53,181 nucleotides of DNA from an uncultured Bacteroidales bacterium (GCA_902792895.1 CADBBK010000017.1:1-53181), one strand, 5' to 3'. Counted from the stretch's first letter, positions 37,878 to 47,469 are shown. Numbers and translations are program-made. Notes: generated from the letters alone by a model not told the origin.

Positions 37878-39032
37878 TTATCTGTTGTAGATTTTGCCTT
37901 GCCATAACTGTTGAAGGAAGTAGTTGGCTGGCATTACCTCCACATCGTGGAACGTGCGGGGGAGCACATCCATCGAAACGATGATCAAACGTGCTGCGTG
38001 GTGTTCTTCCTTGAATGCTTTAAGACCGCGCAGGTGTTTGGATTTCACTTCTTGGCATGACTTGAATTCGATAGCAACTTGAGCATCACCTAGTACAGCA
38101 TCAACTTCATACCCCGTATAGGTGTGCCAGTAGGAAAGAGTGTCTTCAAGGTCATGATAACCCAGATAGGCAATGATTTCTTGCATGAGCAAATGCTCAA
38201 AAGCGTGGCCGAAATCCTCGCTGCCTGGCAATAGATTGCTGCGGTGCAGTAAGTAATTGGGCAATCCCACGTCAAAGTAGTAAAAACGTGGAGCTTTATT
38301 GACTTTTCGTTTCACGGTTTGGCTAAAAGCCGGCACGATGTAACCGATGAGTGTCTGTTCTAAGATATTGAAATACTCCTTGACTGTTTTGGCGTCGATA
38401 CCGCAGTCTTGTGCCACGTTTCTGTAATTCACGATCTCACCATTGGTAAGCGCAGCAATTTCCATAAATCGAGTGAAAGATGGTAATCGGCGTACCAATG
38501 CCTCTGCCGCAATTTCTTCTTTTAGATAAACCGAGACATAGGCCTGTAGTCGTTTATGGAGTTGATGGTCGTCAGGTGCTAGATAATGTGTTGGCAACAT
38601 ACCGCGATTTACGGCTTTCACCAAGTCGAAATCTGGGACCTCATCGCTGACAAGAGGATAGAGCACATTTCTCACGGCACGTCCACCGAGCGTATTTACG
38701 CCTTTGCGCTTCAACTTGCGTGCACTTGACCCACTAAGGATAAAATGAATATCCTTTCGGCTGATTAGCCAATGAACTTCATTGAGCAATTCAGGAATCA
38801 GTTGAATTTCATCGATGATGACTACTTCGCCTGGCTCGCAATCCTGCAACTCCTGCCTAAGCAATGAGGGGTTGCGTCGTAACCGCTCGTAAGTGTCGTA
38901 CTCAAGCATATCATAAAAATGGCTGCCAGGAAAAAGCGACAGCAACAATGTCGTTTTCCCGGTTTGGCGCGCCCCAAACAGGAACACACTGCCATATTTT
39001 ACATCTTCAATCTTTAAAAAACGTTGTATCAT
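37878..39032 (-). CDS. AAA ATPase with DUF4143 domain
   Basis: A 384-residue protein. MIQRFLKIEDVKYGSVFLFG leads to the Walker A GARQTGKTT (20-28). Walker B is EVVIIDEIQLIPELL, and a sensor segment is FILSGSSARKLKRKGVNTLG. The C-terminal DUF4143 domain (from about 190) contains TVKEYFNILEQTLIGYIVPA and a PD-(D/E)xK-like end, YEVDAVLGDAQVAIEFKSCQ. The open frame extends to 39050, but the ATG at 39032 begins the family N-terminus. Such proteins are widespread and poorly understood. Two 13-bp palindromes lie within 27-71 nt upstream of the chosen start and may control it. Somewhat more AT-rich than its neighbours. Confidence 0.9.
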   Translation of the reverse strand: MIQRFLKIEDVKYGSVFLFGARQTGKTTLLLSLFPGSHFYDMLEYDTYERLRRNPSLLRQELQDCEPGEVVIIDEIQLIPELLNEVHWLISRKDIHFILSGSSARKLKRKGVNTLGGRAVRNVLYPLVSDEVPDFDLVKAVNRGMLPTHYLAPDDHQLHKRLQAYVSVYLKEEIAAEALVRRLPSFTRFMEIAALTNGEIVNYRNVAQDCGIDAKTVKEYFNILEQTLIGYIVPAFSQTVKRKVNKAPRFYYFDVGLPNYLLHRSNLLPGSEDFGHAFEHLLMQEIIAYLGYHDLEDTLSYWHTYTGYEVDAVLGDAQVAIEFKSCQEVKSKHLRGLKAFKEEHHAARLIIVSMDVLPRTFHDVEVMPANYFLQQLWQGKIYNR

Positions 39033-39058
39033 AATCTTTATAAAAATCATGAAAAACT

Positions 39059-39103
39059 GGAATACAACTCCGTATTTTTCTATAAAATCGGGAGTATGAC
39101 TCC
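39059..39103 (-). promoter_or_regulatory. Twin 13-bp palindromes, likely operators
   Basis: GGAATACAACTCC (39059-39071) and GGAGTATGACTCC (39091-39103) share the palindromic form GGARTnnnACTCC. They lie 32 bp apart centre to centre, about three helical turns, and each is followed by a CRTATTTT stretch. They sit directly upstream of the ATPase gene. Confidence 0.6.
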
Positions 39104-39219
39104 ATATTTTAATGCAAAATTAGATACAAATTTTCAAATCTCCAAACAACGAGCAAATTATTGTCGTTCGATAAACTCAATGAAAATAAGAAATGTTCCT
39201 ATTACAGTTGGTGGAATAA

Positions 39220-41361
39220 CTATGATTTGGGTTGCTCTATGCCTTTCATCGAGAGGGCGATGCGGCCGCGTTCCATGTCGATGCCGCTGACGACGACGCG
39301 CACGTGCTGGTGGACATGAACCTGCTTGGCGGGAGGCAGGCCGCGCTTGGGCATCTGGGAAACGTGCACGAGGCCATCCTTGTGGATGCCCAGGTCAACG
39401 AAGGCGCCAAACTGCGTCACGTTGGTAACGATGCCGTTCAATTCCATGCCTTCACGCAGGTCCTTGATATCGTTGACGCTGTCGTCAAATTCCCACACCT
39501 GTACCGTCGAGCGCGGGTCGCGGCCGGGTTTCTCCAGTTCGCTCATGATGTCGCGCAGGGTGGGCTCGCCCACGTCCTGCGAGAGGTAGCGTTGCAGGTC
39601 AATCTTGTCACGCTGTGCCTTGTCCTTGATGAGGTCGGCAATGTTGCACCCGCAGTCACGTGCCATCTGCTGCACCAGGGCATAGCGCTCGGGGTGCACG
39701 GCACTGTTGTCCAGCGGATTGTCGCTCTCGGGTACTCGCAGGAATCCAGCTGCTTGCTCAAAGGTCTTAGGTCCCAGCTTGGGCACCTTGAGCAGCTGTT
39801 GGCGCGAGGTGAAATGACCGTTGGCGGCACGGTAGTCCACGATGTTTTGGGCGAGGGTGGGGCCCAGGCCGGCGATGTAGGTGAGCAGTTCCTTGGAGGC
39901 AGTATTGACGTTTACGCCCACGCTGTTGACACAGCTCTGCACGGTAAAGTCCAGCGCTTCCTTGAGCCTCGTCTGGTCTACGTCATGCTGGTATTGTCCC
40001 ACGCCGATGGACTTGGGGTCTATCTTGACCAGTTCGGCCAGCGGGTCGAGCAGACGGCGGCCGATGGAAACGGCACCGCGCACGGTCACGTCCTCGTCGG
40101 GAAACTCGTCGCGGGCAATTTTGCTGGCACTGTAAATCGATGCACCGTTCTCGCTCACGACAAACACGTCGATGGGGCGGCGGTAGCGGATGCGCTTCAG
40201 GAATCGCTCGGTCTCACGGCTGGCAGTGCCGTTGCCCAAGGCGATGGCGTCGATCTTGTAAGCCTCGGTGAGCGAGTGGATTTTTTTAGTTGCGCCCTCG
40301 ATGTCGTTGTGGGGAGCGGTGGGGTAGATGACGTCGTTGTGCAGCAGGTTGCCCTGTTCATCAAGGCACACGACCTTGCAGCCCGTGCGGAATCCCGGGT
40401 CAACGGCCAACACACGCTTGCGACCCAGCGGTGGAGCAAACAGCAATTGGCGCACGTTTTGGGCGAAGGTTTCGATGGCTTCATCGTCGGCTTTCTCTTT
40501 GGCGGCAGAGGCAAACTCAGTCTCGATAGATGGCTTGATGAGTCGCTTGAAGCTGTCCTCGGCGGCTTCCTCGACCAACTGAGAGGCTTCGCCGTTACCC
40601 TTAACGACGATGCGTGCGATGTTGTCGAGCGTGCGGTCATCATTGATCTCGATGCCCACCTTCAGGAACCCTTCTTTCTCACCGCGGCGGATAGCCAACA
40701 GCTGGTGCGATGAAACGCGTTTGAGTGGCATCGAGTATTCATAGTAGTTCTCGTAGTTGCGGCCCTCGATTTCCTTACCCTTGACAAAATGGGACACGAG
40801 CCGCGCGTCATACTTGAAGCCGCGCCTGACGGCGTTACGCACTGCCTCGTTCTCGCTCACCCACTCGGCAATGATGTCCTGGGCGCCGGTGATGGCGGCA
40901 TCGGTATCGGGCACATTGTCACCGTCAACAAACTGTCGTGCACGCTGCTCGATGTTGTCACCACGCTGCGACATGATGATTTTGGCCAGCGGTTCCAGAC
41001 CCAGTTGGCGTGCAGCCTCGGCGCGCGTCTTGCGTTTGGGTTTGTATGGCAGGTAGATGTCCTCGAGTGTCGTGGCATCCCAGCAGTTGTTGATGCGGTC
41101 GGCAAGTTCGGGCGTGAGCTTGTCCTGTGCCTCGATGGTTTTGAGAATCGTGGCACGGCGCTTCTCCAGCTCGCGGTAGTAGCGCAACCGCTGGTCGATG
41201 GACTGGATGGAAAAGTCATCGAGGTTGCCGGTGACTTCCTTGCGGTAGCGGCTGATGAACGGGATAGTAGCACCGTCGTCAAGCAGATGGACGGTGCCGG
41301 CCACTTGGTTGATGGGGATGTTGAGCTCTTGGGAGATGAGGGTTGAGAGTTTGTCTGCCAT
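39220..41361 (-). CDS. tex: Tex family RNA-binding transcription accessory protein
   Basis: A 713-residue cytoplasmic nucleic-acid-binding protein. Visible in order: the helical N-terminus (HLLDDGATIPFISRYRKEVT), the YqgF/RNase H-like domain (RVLAVDPGFRTGCKVVCLDE), and the GVGQYQHDVDQTRLKEALDF block. Helix-hairpin-helix repeats follow (ELLTYIAGLGPTLAQNIVDY; QLLKVPKLGPKTFEQAAGFL). The C-terminal S1 domain is GIVTNVTQFGAFVDLGIHKD with VSGIDMERGRIALSMK. Length is slightly under the usual 730-780. Tex/YhgF is a conserved factor that acts on transcription complexes. A low-complexity CTAATAG tract lies just upstream of its promoter region. Confidence 0.97.
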   Translation of the reverse strand: MADKLSTLISQELNIPINQVAGTVHLLDDGATIPFISRYRKEVTGNLDDFSIQSIDQRLRYYRELEKRRATILKTIEAQDKLTPELADRINNCWDATTLEDIYLPYKPKRKTRAEAARQLGLEPLAKIIMSQRGDNIEQRARQFVDGDNVPDTDAAITGAQDIIAEWVSENEAVRNAVRRGFKYDARLVSHFVKGKEIEGRNYENYYEYSMPLKRVSSHQLLAIRRGEKEGFLKVGIEINDDRTLDNIARIVVKGNGEASQLVEEAAEDSFKRLIKPSIETEFASAAKEKADDEAIETFAQNVRQLLFAPPLGRKRVLAVDPGFRTGCKVVCLDEQGNLLHNDVIYPTAPHNDIEGATKKIHSLTEAYKIDAIALGNGTASRETERFLKRIRYRRPIDVFVVSENGASIYSASKIARDEFPDEDVTVRGAVSIGRRLLDPLAELVKIDPKSIGVGQYQHDVDQTRLKEALDFTVQSCVNSVGVNVNTASKELLTYIAGLGPTLAQNIVDYRAANGHFTSRQQLLKVPKLGPKTFEQAAGFLRVPESDNPLDNSAVHPERYALVQQMARDCGCNIADLIKDKAQRDKIDLQRYLSQDVGEPTLRDIMSELEKPGRDPRSTVQVWEFDDSVNDIKDLREGMELNGIVTNVTQFGAFVDLGIHKDGLVHVSQMPKRGLPPAKQVHVHQHVRVVVSGIDMERGRIALSMKGIEQPKS

Positions 41362-41390
41362 ATTTCGTGGTTGTTTGTTTTTAAAAAATG

Positions 41391-41432
41391 AAGCTAACAG
41401 CTAATAGCTAATAGCTAACGTCTAACAGCTAC
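41391..41432. repeat. CTAACAGCTAATAG short repeats between tex and the phosphoesterase gene
   Basis: Irregular repeats of the form AGCTAACAGCTAATAGCTAA occupy the gap and reach the last codons of the phosphoesterase gene. They resemble the tracts at 26526-26632 and 42605-42725. Confidence 0.5.
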
Positions 41433-42604
41433 TGCTTCTTTTTCAACGTGATGACGGTAATTTCTGGTGTGGCGCCGATGCGCATGGGCGGTCCCACCAT
41501 GCCCGTGCCGATGTTGACATAGAGCCAGCGCCCGCCCTCGTTGTAGGCTCCGCCCCACTCTGGATAGCGGAAACTTGCCGGCGACCAGCGCCAGTTGCCC
41601 AATGTGAGCATCATCTGGAAGGCGTGGGTGTGGCCCGCCAGCATCAGGTCGATATTGCTGTTGGTAAGGGTATTGGCCCGCCAGGCATAGGGGTTGTGTT
41701 GCAACAGTATTTTGAAGTTGGCATCCCGAAGGCCGCTGTAGGCGCGCACAAGGTTGCCACGCTTCTCGCCGGGACGGTCACCGAAGTTCTCAGTCCCGAT
41801 GAGCACAATCTGCTCATTACCGCGCTTGATGAGGGCGTAATCGTCGTTGAGCAGCCTCCAGCCCGCCTGCTGCTGCAGGTCGCACAGGGCCTTGCGGTCG
41901 GCCAGCTTGGCCTGTTCGTCCTCCCAGGTCACATAATTGTCGTAGTCATGGTTACCCAACACCGAGAACACTCCGTCAGGGGCATGTAGCCTGGATAGCA
42001 GGTCGCGGTAGGGTAGGGCCTCACAGGTTTCGCGGCTCACCAGGTCGCCCGTGAAGCAGATCATGTCGGGATGCAATGCATTGATGGCGTTGACTTGTTT
42101 CTCGACGATGGCGGTGTGCCCGTCATAGGTGCCCAAGTGGGCATCGCTCCACTGCACGATGCGGTAGCCGTCAAATGCCTCGGGCAACCGTTCAAATTCC
42201 AGTGTCACCTCACGCACCTCGATTTTGCCGGGAGTGACGATGGCGCCCCACCACATCATGCCGAACACCAGTGCCGCAACAACTCCGGAGCATGCTGCCG
42301 CCCACCTCGCCTTGAGCCAGCGCCCGATGCCATACACAACCATTCCCAGCGCCTTGGGCACCAGGATGGCAAAGAAGGTGTATAGCATGTACTGACAGGT
42401 GACAAAGGTGCTGTTAGGCATCGTGGCACTCGACATGGGCAACACGCCGATGGCAATGACCAGTCCCGCCGCCAGCAACGCCAGCAGGGCATTGAAGCCC
42501 ATCACCCAGCGGTAGCCGTTGCGTCGCAGCCGTCGACAGATGTATGCATCCATGGCGATGCACAGCACCACCATGACGATGAGTCCTAACCAGTGAACCT
42601 TCAT
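41429..42604 (-). CDS. Membrane-anchored metallophosphoesterase
   Basis: A 391-residue protein. Four N-terminal membrane helices (about 5-22, 35-55, 68-92 and 106-124) are followed by a calcineurin-like phosphoesterase domain facing the periplasm. Metal-binding motifs in order: WSDAHLGTY (DxH), CFTGDLVS (GD), VLGNHDYDN (GNHD), LLQHNP (H) and LAGHTHAFQ (GHxH). The domain layout matches YkuE/LpxH-like membrane phosphoesterases, with substrates such as UDP-diacylglucosamine only a possibility. The family is usually 370-400 residues long. It is read in the same direction as tex, 67 nt upstream of it. Confidence 0.9.
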   Translation of the reverse strand: MKVHWLGLIVMVVLCIAMDAYICRRLRRNGYRWVMGFNALLALLAAGLVIAIGVLPMSSATMPNSTFVTCQYMLYTFFAILVPKALGMVVYGIGRWLKARWAAACSGVVAALVFGMMWWGAIVTPGKIEVREVTLEFERLPEAFDGYRIVQWSDAHLGTYDGHTAIVEKQVNAINALHPDMICFTGDLVSRETCEALPYRDLLSRLHAPDGVFSVLGNHDYDNYVTWEDEQAKLADRKALCDLQQQAGWRLLNDDYALIKRGNEQIVLIGTENFGDRPGEKRGNLVRAYSGLRDANFKILLQHNPYAWRANTLTNSNIDLMLAGHTHAFQMMLTLGNWRWSPASFRYPEWGGAYNEGGRWLYVNIGTGMVGPPMRIGATPEITVITLKKKQ

Positions 42605-42725
42605 CTTTTTTAGGCGTTAGGTTTTAGATGTTAGGCATTAGGAATCAGGCTTTAGGTGTTAGGTGTTAAGGGCTCAAGCGCGGATGCGGATGCCCCTTAA
42701 AGCCTAATACCTAAAGCCTAATGCC
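42605..42725. repeat. TTAGG/CCTAA short repeats between two minus-strand genes
   Basis: The left part consists of TTAGGCGTTAGGTTTTAGAT and similar; the right part of CCTAATACCTAAAGCCTAAT, its approximate complement. Together they could fold into a long imperfect hairpin around the AGCGCGGATGCGG centre. There is no gene in the stretch. Confidence 0.55.
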
Positions 42726-42731
42726 TATGTG

Positions 42732-43913
42732 CTACTTCGTGGCCTCCAGGTAGTTGGTAAGCGGGTTGCTGTACATCTGCAACATCTTGTTGTACATGTA
42801 GAAGCGGTCGGCCTCGCTCAGTTTCATGCCCTCGGTCTTGTCAATCTGGCTTGACAGGTACTGTTCAAACTCCTCACGCTCCTCCTGCGTGTAATGGTCG
42901 GCGAAGTGCTTGTCGTCAAACAGGATGTCGTGGGCGATGTAGTTGTTCTTGTAGATCTTGTAGTTCTGATGGATAGCGTGGTCGATGATGGCGCACACGC
43001 GGTCCACCTCTAGGAATTTGTCCAGACCTTCAGGAATCTTGTCCAGCTCCTCGTTGATGCAGGGCGTGAAGGCATAGTGCACCTCGCCCTTGTGGCCGAT
43101 GATGCCAGTCTTCATGCTGATGAGGTCGTCCTCGGGAGCCTTGCGCCAGTTGGGGTTCTTGCTCTTGCACAGGAACTCCTTGGCCTTCAGGTAGTCGTTG
43201 GGATCATACTCATAGCTGATCGAGATGGGGGCAATGTTCAGTTCCTTGAGGCTCTCGATGAAGGACTTGTCGCGGTTGCCATAGGCCAGCATCTTGATCA
43301 GGCTCTCCTGCGTGCGGTCGTTGCTGTCCTTGCAGCGGCCCTCACGCTGGGCAATCCACAGCGAGGAATGTTTCTGCTGCACGGCAAAGTGCATGTAACC
43401 CGACAACTGCACGGCGGCGGTCAGCGTCTGGATGCGGCCCAGGTTGCGCTTGACGATGAAACTCTTGTTCATCCGCACCAGCTTGGTAATCCAGTCATAG
43501 ATGAGCAGGTTGTTGCCGATGGCAATCTCACATGCGTCGCGTCCGCCCTTGATGAGCAGATAGCTCAGTTGGGCCGAGTCCAGCACGATGTCGCGGTGGT
43601 TGGTGACAAAGGTGTAAGGCACTTCCTTGTCCAGGTTCTCGGCGCCGCTTGTGGTCAGCGTCGTGGCGGTTTTGGCCATCAAACCTTCAATAAAGGGCTT
43701 CATCACCTTCACTTGGAACTCGTGCTTGCCTTGGATGTTCAGCAGCACTTTCTTCAGGTCGGTGTACTTGTAGTTGGGCAATGCCATGGCCACGATCTGT
43801 TGGAAACCAGGCTCCTGCACCAGAATCGTCATCGCCGTCTGGAAATCCTTGTCAGGCAACGGACAGATGTCCTGATACTCCACTGGAATGGGTATGTTTT
43901 CGTTCTCTATCAT
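42732..43913 (-). CDS. 1-acyl-glycerol-3-phosphate acyltransferase-like protein
   Basis: A 393-residue acyltransferase of the PlsC superfamily, probably in phospholipid or ornithine-lipid synthesis. The acceptor block YTFVTNHRDIVLDSAQLSYL contains His106 and Asp112, an H-x5-D spacing one longer than the canonical H-x4-D. The second block SLWIAQREGRCKDSNDRTQE corresponds to the EGxR motif. No N-terminal membrane helix is seen; the protein is longer than PlsC (about 240). A C-terminal helical extension (DDKHFADHYTQEEREEFEQY) is present. A -7 box TATCTTTG lies 65 nt upstream. Family firm, substrate unknown. Confidence 0.85.
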   Translation of the reverse strand: MIENENIPIPVEYQDICPLPDKDFQTAMTILVQEPGFQQIVAMALPNYKYTDLKKVLLNIQGKHEFQVKVMKPFIEGLMAKTATTLTTSGAENLDKEVPYTFVTNHRDIVLDSAQLSYLLIKGGRDACEIAIGNNLLIYDWITKLVRMNKSFIVKRNLGRIQTLTAAVQLSGYMHFAVQQKHSSLWIAQREGRCKDSNDRTQESLIKMLAYGNRDKSFIESLKELNIAPISISYEYDPNDYLKAKEFLCKSKNPNWRKAPEDDLISMKTGIIGHKGEVHYAFTPCINEELDKIPEGLDKFLEVDRVCAIIDHAIHQNYKIYKNNYIAHDILFDDKHFADHYTQEEREEFEQYLSSQIDKTEGMKLSEADRFYMYNKMLQMYSNPLTNYLEATK

Positions 43914-43977
43914 AGTGGTTTGTATTAGGGAGTAGCCATGCGGCCCTCACGGTTTTTGTTCATTCTTTCTCAACCCA

Positions 43978-43985
43978 CAAAGATA
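43978..43985 (-). promoter_or_regulatory. -7 box TATCTTTG for the acyltransferase gene
   Basis: Minus strand TTTATCTTTGTGGG lies 65 nt upstream of the ATG at 43913. Confidence 0.6.
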
Positions 43986-44074
43986 AATATTTTCTGTGAA
44001 AAACGCTATATCCTCATTGTTTTTTTTCAAAAACGCCTTCTCCACCTGTGACATTGCAAGTTATGAGCAAAATG

Positions 44075-44108
44075 AAAGGTCAGATTCCAAGAATGAAACC
44101 TGACCTTT
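44075..44108 (-). terminator. Terminator hairpin after the tricorn-like gene
   Basis: AAAGGTCAG (44075-44083) pairs with CTGACCTTT (44100-44108), 33 nt beyond the stop codon at 44142; on the minus strand CATTTTGC follows. Confidence 0.6.
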
Positions 44109-44141
44109 GTGGTATTGTTGTTAGACTCGGTGTTTATGGAG

Positions 44142-47100
44142 TTACTTCAACATTTCCTGGACGGCGCGCTCGAGTTGGCGGTCGTGGCCCGTGAGGTAGT
44201 CCTCGGGGGTATTATAGACTTCGATGTCGGGCACCAGCGGTGTATTCTCGCAGTAATTGCCGCGCATGTCACGGCAACCCACTTGCGGAATGCCGAATAT
44301 GAGCGAACTGTCGATCAGCGTCTCCCACCACACGGCGGTCATCGTGCCGGCCACCGGCGTGCCGATGAGTTTGCCGATACCCAATTCTCGATATACCCAC
44401 GGGAAGCCGTGGCCGTTGCTGTAGTCGTCCTCACACACCAGTACACACGAGGGTTTGGTCCACTTGTTGAACGGGTCGGCGCCGACCACCTTTCCGTGGG
44501 GCACAAATTCCTGGTACTGCTTGCCGTCGAGCAGGGTGCACAGGTCGTCGTGCAGCCAGCCTCCGCCGTTATGGCGCTCATCGACGATGACGGCCTTGCG
44601 ATTGCGGTTGCGGTCGCTCAGCAGCTCGCGGTAGACGGTACGGAAGCTCTCGCTGTCCATCGACTTGACGTGGACATAGGCCAACTGCCCTCCTGACAGG
44701 CTGTCGACCAGCGCACGGTTGCGGTCCACCCAGCGCTTGTAGAGCAGTTCCTGTTGCTCGCCCTTGCTGATGGCCTTGACGTTGACATCAAAGCGCTTGC
44801 CGCTCTTGGGATTGAAGATAGAGACGCGGATAGGCTTTCCGGCCTTTCCGTCGAGCATCCAGTTGTAGTCCTCGCCAGCGAGAATGTCGTGGCCGTCAAT
44901 CTTCTCGATGATGCATCCGGCTGTGACGCCCGTTTTCTTTACGTCAAACGGTCCGCGCTTGATGACCTCATCAACCTTCAAGCCGTTGCCTTGGTAACTG
45001 TCGTCGAGGAATAGGCCCAGGGCAGCAGTCTTGAGGCTGGGGCCTGCGGGGTTGTAACGAGCGCCCGTGTGGGACCCGTTCAGCTCGCCCAGCATCTCGC
45101 TCAGCATGTCACGGAAGTCGTAGTTGTTGTTGATATAGGGCAGGAAACGCTTGTAGTTCTCGCGATAGCCTTCCCAGTCCACGCCGTGGATGTCCTCGAC
45201 ATAGAACTTGTCCTTGACCTGCTGCCAGATGTGGTTGAAGATATATTCCCTCTCTTGGTAAGGACGGTAATTAAACGAAGCCTCGAAGTTGACGGCCTCG
45301 GGTTTGCCCTTGGCCAGGTCAATCTTCTTGATGCCTTTAGAGGTCAGGACAAACAGGTTCTTCATGCCCTTGTCGCCTTTCATGGGCCCATGTCCCACGC
45401 CTTTCATGACAATTTCGGTCTTGTTCTCCCGCAGGTCATGCATCCACAGATCCATGTCGCCCTCAAATGCGGCCTGATAGTATAGGGTGTCGCCGCCATT
45501 GCTGAGCACGGCGTCGCCCAGGCGCGACGAGTTTACCGTCAGGCGCACGATGCGGTCGCGGCAGTTCTCCAGGTCAAATTGCAGAGGGGCAACGGCAGGC
45601 TTTTCGTCATCAGCGCCTTTTTTCTTGCTGTTTTTCTTATTGCCTTTCTTGTCTTTGCTGGCCGTTTGCTCCTTGTCCTGCTCTTTCTTCTTTTCTTTCT
45701 CGGCCTCCTCGAGCAGCACCTTCTCCTCCTTGTTCATGGTGAAGTGTTCATAGGCGTCCAGATCAAAGAACATGATATAGATGTCACCCTCTGCACCCCA
45801 GCTGCCATGGCTGCGGTAACCGGCACGGTCGCTCTCAAAGGTCATTGCCTTGCCGCCGAGGACCCACTTGCCGTTGCTCTCGTTGTAGCCGCTCTCGGTC
45901 AGATTGTGTACCTCGCCGTTTCCCGAGGCGTTGACCAGTGCCACATCCTGGCTGTTCCAACCGCCGGTGCCGATGTAGCTGGACAAGAGCCAGCGGCTGT
46001 CGGGGCTCCATTCAAACCACACGTCACCGTCGCTGTAAGAGTAGATGTACTTGCCGTCCATCAGGGTGCGCACGGCCTTGGTCTTTACATCTACGGCACG
46101 CAGGGTCGCACGGTCCTCGAGAAAGGCGACACTCTTGCCGTCGGGACTGTATTGGGGCTGGATGGAGGTGTGCCCCGTGTTGGTGAGTTGTTCCTCGACC
46201 AGATCGGTGGCGTAGGTAAACGCTTTCTCGTCCTTGTTCTTGATGCTCGTCTGGTAAATCTGCCACATCCCGTTGCGTTCACTGTCATAGACGATGCTTC
46301 GGCCGTCGGGCGAGAAGTCGATGGTGCGCTCCTGCTCGGGAGTGTTGGTAATCTGCTTGGTGGTGTTGTATTCCACCGAGGTGACATACACGTCGCCGTG
46401 CATCACAAACGCGATTTCCTTGCCGCTGGGTGAGACGCTGATGGCCGTTGCTCCGTCGCGCTTAATCTGGCGAATCAGTTCCTTCTCACTGCGGTCGGCA
46501 TGGATGGTGATGTCAACCTTCTGGGGCTGGCTGCCCTCACGCAGGGTATAAATCTCGCCATTATAGCCGTAGCACAGCATGCCGTTGTCGGCTACCGTCA
46601 GAAACCTCACGGGGTGGTTCGTGTGGCGGGTGAGCTGAGTGGGTTGTCCGCCGATACTGTTTTTATAGACATTGAACGTTCCGTCCTGCTCGCTCAAGTA
46701 GTAATAGGTTGAGCCGTCGGGTGCCCAACGAGGCGTGCGGTCCTCGCCGTTGAACGTGGTCATCTTGGTAAACTTGCCGTTTTGATTCAGCCAGATGTCA
46801 CGGGTGATGGAACTGGTGTGATGCTTGCGGTAGGGATCCTCATAGCCCTTAATATCATGGTAGAGGATGTCACCATTCCCGTTGATGTCGAGGTCTTGCA
46901 TCGGCAGTTCCGAGAATAGGCGCGCCCGGCCACCCTCGGTGCTCACTTGATAAACCTGTGGGAATGAGCGGCTGGCAAACAGAATGGACTTGGCCGTGGG
47001 GATATTGGTGGCCTCAAAGAGCACTGTACCGTTGTCAAGGAAGCACAGCGGCGTCTCGTTGCCGCTGTCGGTGGTGAGGCGTTTAGGTGCCCCTCCGTCC

Positions 47101-47390
47101 TTGTCGATGAGATACACATCGAGGCTTCCTTCTCTTGCCGAGGCAAAAGCGACACGCTGGCCGTCAGGACTCCACACGGGGTAGGCGTCATATTCGGCAT
47201 TGGAAGTCAGTTGACGGGCTGTACCGCCCTGAACCGGCACCGTGAACAGGTCGCCCTTATAAGAAAATGCAATGGTGCTGCCGTCGGGGGAGATGGCGCA
47301 GAAGCGCATCCACAATGGATCGGTCTGTGCTGTGCCGACAATAGCCACCAGCAGTGCGGCCATCACGGCCAGTTTCCTTGAAATGTTCAT
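44142..47390 (-). CDS. Tricorn-like S41 peptidase
   Basis: A 1082-residue secreted protease with signal peptide (about 1-21, ending VGTAQ). A long series of TolB/tricorn propeller blades carries repeated SPDG motifs (ISPDGSTIAF, WSPDGQRVAF, FSPDGRSIVY, YSPDGKSVAF). A lysine-rich insert follows (about 560-590). The catalytic half has a C1 helical domain (FNHIWQQVKDKFYVEDIHGV), the conserved His in LGELNGSHTGARY and a PDZ domain (SYQGNGLKVDEVIKRGPFDV). The C2 domain has the probable nucleophile Ser in VCEDDYSNGHGFPWVYRE, where tricorn has its active-site serine. Length is typical. It probably degrades peptides in the periplasm. No clear -7 box is seen. Confidence 0.93.
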   Translation of the reverse strand: MNISRKLAVMAALLVAIVGTAQTDPLWMRFCAISPDGSTIAFSYKGDLFTVPVQGGTARQLTSNAEYDAYPVWSPDGQRVAFASAREGSLDVYLIDKDGGAPKRLTTDSGNETPLCFLDNGTVLFEATNIPTAKSILFASRSFPQVYQVSTEGGRARLFSELPMQDLDINGNGDILYHDIKGYEDPYRKHHTSSITRDIWLNQNGKFTKMTTFNGEDRTPRWAPDGSTYYYLSEQDGTFNVYKNSIGGQPTQLTRHTNHPVRFLTVADNGMLCYGYNGEIYTLREGSQPQKVDITIHADRSEKELIRQIKRDGATAISVSPSGKEIAFVMHGDVYVTSVEYNTTKQITNTPEQERTIDFSPDGRSIVYDSERNGMWQIYQTSIKNKDEKAFTYATDLVEEQLTNTGHTSIQPQYSPDGKSVAFLEDRATLRAVDVKTKAVRTLMDGKYIYSYSDGDVWFEWSPDSRWLLSSYIGTGGWNSQDVALVNASGNGEVHNLTESGYNESNGKWVLGGKAMTFESDRAGYRSHGSWGAEGDIYIMFFDLDAYEHFTMNKEEKVLLEEAEKEKKKEQDKEQTASKDKKGNKKNSKKKGADDEKPAVAPLQFDLENCRDRIVRLTVNSSRLGDAVLSNGGDTLYYQAAFEGDMDLWMHDLRENKTEIVMKGVGHGPMKGDKGMKNLFVLTSKGIKKIDLAKGKPEAVNFEASFNYRPYQEREYIFNHIWQQVKDKFYVEDIHGVDWEGYRENYKRFLPYINNNYDFRDMLSEMLGELNGSHTGARYNPAGPSLKTAALGLFLDDSYQGNGLKVDEVIKRGPFDVKKTGVTAGCIIEKIDGHDILAGEDYNWMLDGKAGKPIRVSIFNPKSGKRFDVNVKAISKGEQQELLYKRWVDRNRALVDSLSGGQLAYVHVKSMDSESFRTVYRELLSDRNRNRKAVIVDERHNGGGWLHDDLCTLLDGKQYQEFVPHGKVVGADPFNKWTKPSCVLVCEDDYSNGHGFPWVYRELGIGKLIGTPVAGTMTAVWWETLIDSSLIFGIPQVGCRDMRGNYCENTPLVPDIEVYNTPEDYLTGHDRQLERAVQEMLK

Positions 47391-47469
47391 GCTAGAAATG
47401 TATTTTAGTTAGTATTTCTCTCAAATGTGATAGATGACTTTCCTGAAACGAGGAAAGAGTCGTTAAGGG

